From contig MNCI01003606.1 in the NCBI GenBank assembly GCA_015680685.1, forward strand, positions 176,182-227,249: a stretch of DNA of 51,068 nucleotides, read 5' to 3'. The notes beneath the pieces were generated by a model, which was given only the letters and a program-made list of their open reading frames with translations, searched no databases and was not told the origin of the DNA. How positions within the stretch are numbered: position 1 is the first letter of the stretch; the number at the start of each line of letters is the position of its first letter. Source of the stretch: Gnetum montanum (Eukaryota > Streptophyta > Gnetopsida > Gnetales > Gnetaceae). The position numbers and the translations under genes are program-made. This document shows positions 45,370-51,068 of the stretch, in pieces.

Positions 45370-48300
45370 TCAAGTGTTTTGAGGCTTCCACATTGAGCCC
45401 CCATTGTTTCCACACTAGCCAACATGGAAGAAGGGACTCGTAATGTGAAAACTAGAGAAAGTGAATTCTGGAACATCAAGAAATCCAAAATTGAGGTTTT
45501 GGAAACTCCCCAAGGCAGTGTAGGGCCAAATCTATCAAAATTGGGCACTTTGGAGGTTAGTATAGGCCAAAAAGTATGTTCTAAAGTCTTCCACCTTATT
45601 TACATACTAGCCAATGTGGAAGAGAGGGTGTTCAGTGTGGAGAATCAAGGTCCAAGTCAAAAAAGGATCAAACATGGCCAAATAGGTAGTTAAACCTTGA
45701 TCTAGGAGTTGTGCATCCCCTAGCTTTGTTTTGAGGTAGTTTGAGTCAGTTTTGAGTGTCAAAACATGTTGAAATGGCTGTCCCTCCTTTTTCCATTCTA
45801 AGCATAGTATCCCTACCATGGAAAAATGGGGCACATTTTTTTGTAAATTTAAGATTATTCAAGAGCACATTGACCAAGCTTCTAGGCCCCTAAGGCTATA
45901 GATCATGATTCTCCAAGGTTCTGGCTGATTTTGGGCACATTTGAGTGTTATTTTAGGGCATCTAAGATCTTCCTACCTCCCTTATTTCCACACTAGGCAA
46001 GTTTCTCTAGTGTAAAAAATTAGGAAAAATGGATTTTTGGGGTTAAGATGAGATCAGTCGAGCAAAATCTTAAGGCTATGAGGTCCTAGGCTTCTTCGGC
46101 ATAGATCCTTAGCTTCTAGGAGTGTTTTCGTGTCACCGAAAGTGGAAAAGTAGATTTTTCCTTTTTATCATGCTACTCAACATGGAAGCAACCTCCTCCA
46201 ACATATATGAAGCAAGAATCCTAGATCTAGACGAATTCAAGTTATAATCAATTGTGCATGTTAACTTCCAAAATTGGTAAGGCCAAGGGCTATGTCTTCA
46301 TGTCAAAATTTGGTAGTTTTGAGTACTCCCAAGTGGTTTTTGAGATTTCCCCATTTTTTCCATGTTTGTGCTAGGGAGCTTAGTGTGGAAGATTGGGAAA
46401 AATAACTTTTGGCCATCTAGATTAGGTTTTTGAGTTTTGAAGGCTCCAATGACTACTAATAGGGTTCTAGAGTGCATGTAAGGTCATTTGATGTTGTTCT
46501 AAGGTGTTTATTGGTTCCAAATGAGTCTCCCCTTGAATTTTCACACTAGGCCACATGGAGGAAGGGATCCCAAGCATTGAAGAATTGTAAATCCCTGATT
46601 TGGACCATTTTTAGCCTCAATTGATTGTGCATGTGTGGCTCCAAGGTTGCAAGGGTTGAGGACTAAGGTTTTAGGCCAAGTTTGGCTAGTTTAGAGGTTT
46701 CCTATATTGTTTTTAAGCTTTTTCAAAATTTTCCATGTTAAGGATAGTATGCTTAGTGTGGAAGACTAGGAGGAAGTAGCTTTTTGATTATTTGCATCAT
46801 TTATGGCCATGCATGTAGGTTTCTGAGGTTGCTAGTATCAGTTGCTACTGCCTAGTATTAAAATTTGGTCATTTTAATGGTTATGAAGTGATTTTTTATG
46901 TTTCCCCATTTTTCCATGTTGGGTTTTTCATGCTTAGCATGGAATATTTGGGAGGAAGGTTTTTTGGCTATCTATGGTCACTTTTCCAGGGTTTGAGGGC
47001 TCTAGAAGAAGTAAGACTAGTCTTAGGGCTCATGTAAGGTTGTAGGATGTTTATTTGAGGTGTTTGAAGGATATTCTAGAGTCTCCCCAAAGTTTTCCCA
47101 TTTATTCCATACTAGCAAACATGGATGAGGCATCCCTTAGTGTGAAGGAACTAAGCAACACTACGTTTTACTAATTTTTAACATTTATGGCTATTCATGC
47201 AGGCTTCTAAGCTTGCTAGTGTCGACTGTTGATACTTGATGTTGAAATTTTATCATTTCAAGGGTTGTTAGGTATTTTTTGGGCTTTTCCCATTTTTCCA
47301 TGCTAGGGCTTCCATGCTTAATTTAGATGATTTTGGAAAAAGGATTTTTTGACTATTTATGATCAATTTTAGAGAGTCTAAGGGTTCTAGGATGAGTAGA
47401 TAGGGTCCTAGAACACACATAGGGCTTTCTAGAATTTGTTTAAGGTTTCTAAGGGAACTTTTGGAGGCCTCCCAATGTTCCTCCTTTTCTTCCATGATAG
47501 CTAATGTGGAAGGCATGTCTTCCAATGTGAAGAAACTAAGGGACTCTACATTTTTACTATCTTTAGTAGTTTTGGCTATGCATGAGTGTCTACAGGGTTG
47601 TTGATGCAGGCTATTAATGTCTACGATCAAAATTTTGTTATTTTGTGGGTTATGAGAGGTTATTTAGGCTTTTTCCCTTTCATCCACACTAAATTTATGG
47701 TTCGTAACATGGATGGGATCCTCTTGAGCATGGAGAACCCAAGGGAAGAATGTTCAAGTCATTTCAGGTGACTTCCAAAAGTCTATTAGCTTCTGGAAGG
47801 TTTGGGTTGATTTTGGAAGTTAAACTGCATGCAAGCTTCAATATTTTTGGCTTTACCCATTTTATCCATGCTAATATTGGAATGATTAGTGTGGAGGAGA
47901 TTCTCCTTAGTGTGGAAGAACCTCAAAGGGTTAAGTTTTTGCTAATTTTTATAGTCTAGTGGCATTCGAAAGGGCTATGAAGGTTCTACTGTTAGGTACA
48001 AGGCAATTTAAGGTTGTTTTCTTGTTCCTGGAATTCTCACTAACTTTCCTAGCTACTTCCCCTAGTTTTCCATGTTGGGTAGTGTGGAGGAGGTCTTCCT
48101 TAGTGTGGAAAAACCAAGAAATTTAGATCTAGGCTAGTTTGATAGCCAATCAACCATACATGTTAGTCTCCAAGGTTGCTAGTGTTGATGGTCAATATTG
48201 GATGTCAAGATCTAATGGTTTGGCAGCTCCTAAGTGTCTTATGTAGTCTCCTCTTTTCTTCCATGCTAGACATGATGGCTCCAACATGGATGGGAGGGGG

Positions 48301-48900
48301 ATGATAGTTTTATGCCATATTTAACTACTTTTGGGGCATTTGGAAGCTCTAGAGGATTTCAATAGGGTTTAAAGGTTACCAGGCCTTTAGAAATGGTTAC
48401 CATCCGTCCACACTAGAGATGAGATGCTCTATGTGGATGAAGCCTTCCCTAGTGTGAAAACACTAAATCCCAATGTTTTGACAAGTTTTGACCACTTTTG
48501 ACTAGGTTTGATGAGGTTTTGGGGCTGCCAAAGATGCTTGAAGGGGTTCTAGGTCATGTGGAATCCACCTTAGGGTCAAACTTGGGCTAGATGGCTGTTC
48601 CAGGGGGTGGGGGGGTTAAGAATGGGTGCCTCCCCTATTTACGTTATGTTGGATTGTATTGCCCCAATGTGGAAAACCAAGTTGTCTCATTTTGATAATG
48701 TTGCACCCCTTTTTGGGATCTTAGGGTTGGAAAAGGTAGGTTCAAGTTAGTAAAAATGGTCAAGACCTATGTTTTAATGGTTTTGTGAAGTGGAAGGCAT
48801 GCATCCATGTTGGGTATGGTATCCCTAGCATGGATGCATGGAAATTAAGGCCTTTCTATTTTTCTAAGTGCCAAAAGTGCTCAAAACTCAGCATTGATGG
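45370..48900. repeat. Degenerate tandem array, about 19 units of about 190 bp
   Basis: A recurring word set, CTCCCC-TTTTTCCATGCTAGG then TAGTGTGGAAGA, appears near 45,376, 45,588, 45,770, 45,970, 46,160, 46,350, 46,530, 46,715, 46,890, 47,080, 47,275, 47,460, 47,660, 47,850, 48,040, 48,240, 48,400, 48,620 and 48,800. Between them are words such as GGTTGCTAGTGT and GGGTTCTAG. Many units hold an inverted pair, for example TTCCATGTT (46,912-46,920) against AGCATGGAA (46,936-46,944). Units are strongly diverged. The short ORFs in this stretch are not genes. Confidence 0.75.
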
Positions 48901-50924
48901 AATTTTTGGCTAAGAGGAAAGGCGTATGGTGGGGCCCATAATCCAAAAATTTTAAAATTCAAAAAGTGAAGCTATTTCCCACAAATATTAGCATTGAATA
49001 AATTCCCCCCTACCCTTTGCACTTTAGTGCACTTGGAGTTATTGTGCATTGAATTATTAGTTGGGGTTTAGAGGTGGATGTTTAGCTTTAGATGTAGTTT
49101 TTAATGCCAAATTTCTCAAGTTTTCAATCATAATTTACATATTTTCAAACTATGCATTGGAGGGGATATTTGGTAGGGATTCATGTGGTTGAGAGAAACT
49201 AAATTTAGCATGGAAGCCTCATTCCTTCCTATGCATACGGTAAACCTCCTATTTTCCTTAATTTCAAGCTACTTCCAACGTTGAGCCTGCCATGATGCCA
49301 AAACAACATGGAAGGAAGAGCTAAAATCCTAGGTTTTAGAGGGTAGAAGAGCATGCTAAAGACTTTCAAGAATTTCCTAGGCATATCTCCATCTAGGCCA
49401 CATTTGTTGCTACTTAGAGGTAGGCAGTGCTACCTATTTTTCTTGGTTTTCTTAGTTTTCATTATTTTTCTTGCCACATGTGTGGTTGTTTTACTTAGAT
49501 CTATGCTAACAGAAGGGGTAAAATGAAATTTTGATGAAATCCCACCTCTTATTTTCCCTATTTCTACTTAGATATATGGTTGTTTCATTGTTTTGGCCTT
49601 AGTAGATTCTATTTTTAAAACCAAGATTGCCTTTTTCCCAAAATTTGGTGGTATGGTTGTTTTTTTTTAGATCCAAGCCAAAGTATTTGTCAAAATTAAA
49701 TTGAAATAACACCCTAACCCCTTATTTTGGTGTGTTTTCTAATGGGTATCAATCATTTCAGCTATTTTGGCTATGTTAAGTTGGGTTTTAGTTTTTTAGA
49801 TTTTTACATGGAAAAAGCAAGCAATGTTGTGTATTTTTTCATAATAAAATGGCCACATATTTTTAAAATTTGACATTATGGGTTGATATACATATGTTAA
49901 GATTTTGAATAGTTTCTTTCTCATTCAATTCTGATTAATAATGATGAAGTTATGACTATTTTTCTAAGGTCATGTAATCAAGTTTCTCATGCCATTTTAA
50001 AAATTTCATGTGAAATCATGAATTGTTTCTAAGCAAACGGTATGGGTTTTGACTATTTTTTGGTCATGGATGGGTAGTTATTGGCTTTAGTTTTTTAATG
50101 GAGGTGGAATCACTCTAATTTGCTTTAAAACTAATTTTTAATGATTTTTTGCTAAACCTATTTCAAAAGGAGTTTTGTGTTGTTTTCAAATTCTTGTCCA
50201 AGTTGGTGATTTTTTTGGCATAAATGACAATGGTTTCAAATATTTATCAAAATTTGACACATAGGGATCGATTTAAGGTTTCAAATAGTGGTGGAATTAC
50301 TTTGTTTTGAGATAAAACATGTTTTTGGAAATTTTTTTACCAACCTTGCATGAAAGGGGATTCATGGTGATGCCACAATTTCTTGTTAGTTTCTTTATGT
50401 TCCATGTAAAAATGGTTATTTATTTGACGTTGTAATGATCATGGCTATAAAGATTATGATTTCATTATTTCTTCCATTGTTAAATCACTAAAATTTGAGC
50501 TTATATGAATTTTTAATGAATTTTTTGACTAAAATGTGCAAATATGGTTAAATTTTGGATGGATGTGATTGATATGTGTAGTTTTCTTGTAAAACTCATC
50601 CAAAAATTATGTTTTAAAATTCTTTTAAGAAAAGAAAAGGATTTACTATTTTTAGAAATATTTTTACTATGTCTATATGTTTTTTTAAATTTTATTCATG
50701 GTTTAATCTAAGACTTAATTTCAGTTATAAAATTTTGGGCTATGAAGTAAAAGGCTATGCAAGGTTGTAATAATGCTTTTTTCTTGTGGAATTTTCTTAA
50801 GCTAATTTAGATAAATACCTTAGAGATTTTATAGAGGCTAATTTCACCTCCAACTAGGACATTCTTTTCCAAATTTGTTAAGAAATTTTAATTGGTCATA
50901 GTGCTTTTGCTTTGCTTTATGTAG
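48901..50924 (+). other. T-rich block upstream of ORF-X in copy 3, possible intron
   Basis: Plus-strand T-rich sequence with no coding frame. It corresponds to 2,801-4,599 of copy 1 in place and composition and ends in a good acceptor, TTTGCTTTATGTAG. Confidence 0.5.
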
Positions 50925-51068
50925 GGTTAATATGAAGCCCATCCTCATCATCATGGAGTTGGTGGGCATTCTATGGTACATTGTTCATCCCAAGACCAAA
51001 AAACCTCTTCATGATATGCCTTTGGAAAATTTATCACTATGGTCCTAGCTTAGGGCAAAGGAATTCCT
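50925..51068 (+). pseudogene. ORF-X copy 3, first recognisable exon (runs off window)
   Basis: After the acceptor the frame reads MKPILIIMELVGILWYIV, then HPKTKKPLHDMPLENLSLW, with one stop before the window edge. Exon a of copy 1 has KPILIILEL, IL-Y, KKSL, DM and LW at matching places. The 10-base distance from acceptor to the KP codons is the same. It is less decayed than copy 1. Confidence 0.6.

Noticed and set aside
45363-47959. Several 60-120-codon ORFs on both strands
   Set aside because: They lie in the 190-bp degenerate array, share no frame between units and have no motif.

Overview
The window looks like intergenic DNA of a large plant genome, most likely a gymnosperm. The family assignments rest on visible protein motifs; the organism is an inference. 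The sequence is AT-rich and CpG-poor. It is filled almost entirely with old, nested Ty3/gypsy LTR retrotransposons. I found no intact host gene, tRNA, rRNA or CRISPR. The open frames are short because the coding sequence is riddled with stops and frameshifts.

Left part (1-18,250). A CpG-rich LTR end (1-209) cuts into an old minus-strand pol remnant (family B, copy 1). Next come an AAATGATG-type minisatellite, a TGTGTGG array with units of about 200 bp, a T-rich stretch, and a degraded multi-exon plus-strand gene, called ORF-X here (exons from 4,600 to about 18,250). Four candidate introns of ORF-X join exons in phase. One of them contains a complete 10.36-kb LTR retrotransposon, element A (6,950-17,310). 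Element A has two LTRs, a perfect 5-bp target duplication ATTGT, a decayed primer-binding site, a G-rich PPT, gag, protease and a second ORF. It has no recognisable RT, RNase H or integrase.

Middle (18,250-36,236). This part holds poorly classifiable AT-rich DNA, an unidentified 171-codon minus-strand ORF, and a gypsy pol (element E) in which RT is fused by deletion to integrase. It also holds a gag-protease remnant of a different gypsy lineage with a Met-type PBS (element F), LTR fragments, and a long minus-strand pol of family B (copy 2, 31,415-34,790). Copy 2 is followed by the same minisatellite and TGTGG blocks as copy 1.

Right part (36,237-51,068). An LTR of element D (36,242-37,168) with PBS and gag interrupts B copy 2. 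B copy 3 in turn interrupts D at 39,536. B copy 3 has a 3' LTR, a PPT, the best-preserved pol (DD35E integrase, YIDD reverse transcriptase), an array of about 19 degenerate units of about 190 bp (45,370-48,900), a T-rich stretch, and the first recognisable exon of ORF-X again (50,925-51,068).

The most interesting structure is this recurring composite: minus-strand pol, then repeat arrays, then a T-rich block, then a divergent intron-bearing plus-strand ORF-X. It appears complete or partial three times. Arrays in two of the copies carry a short dyad in many units.
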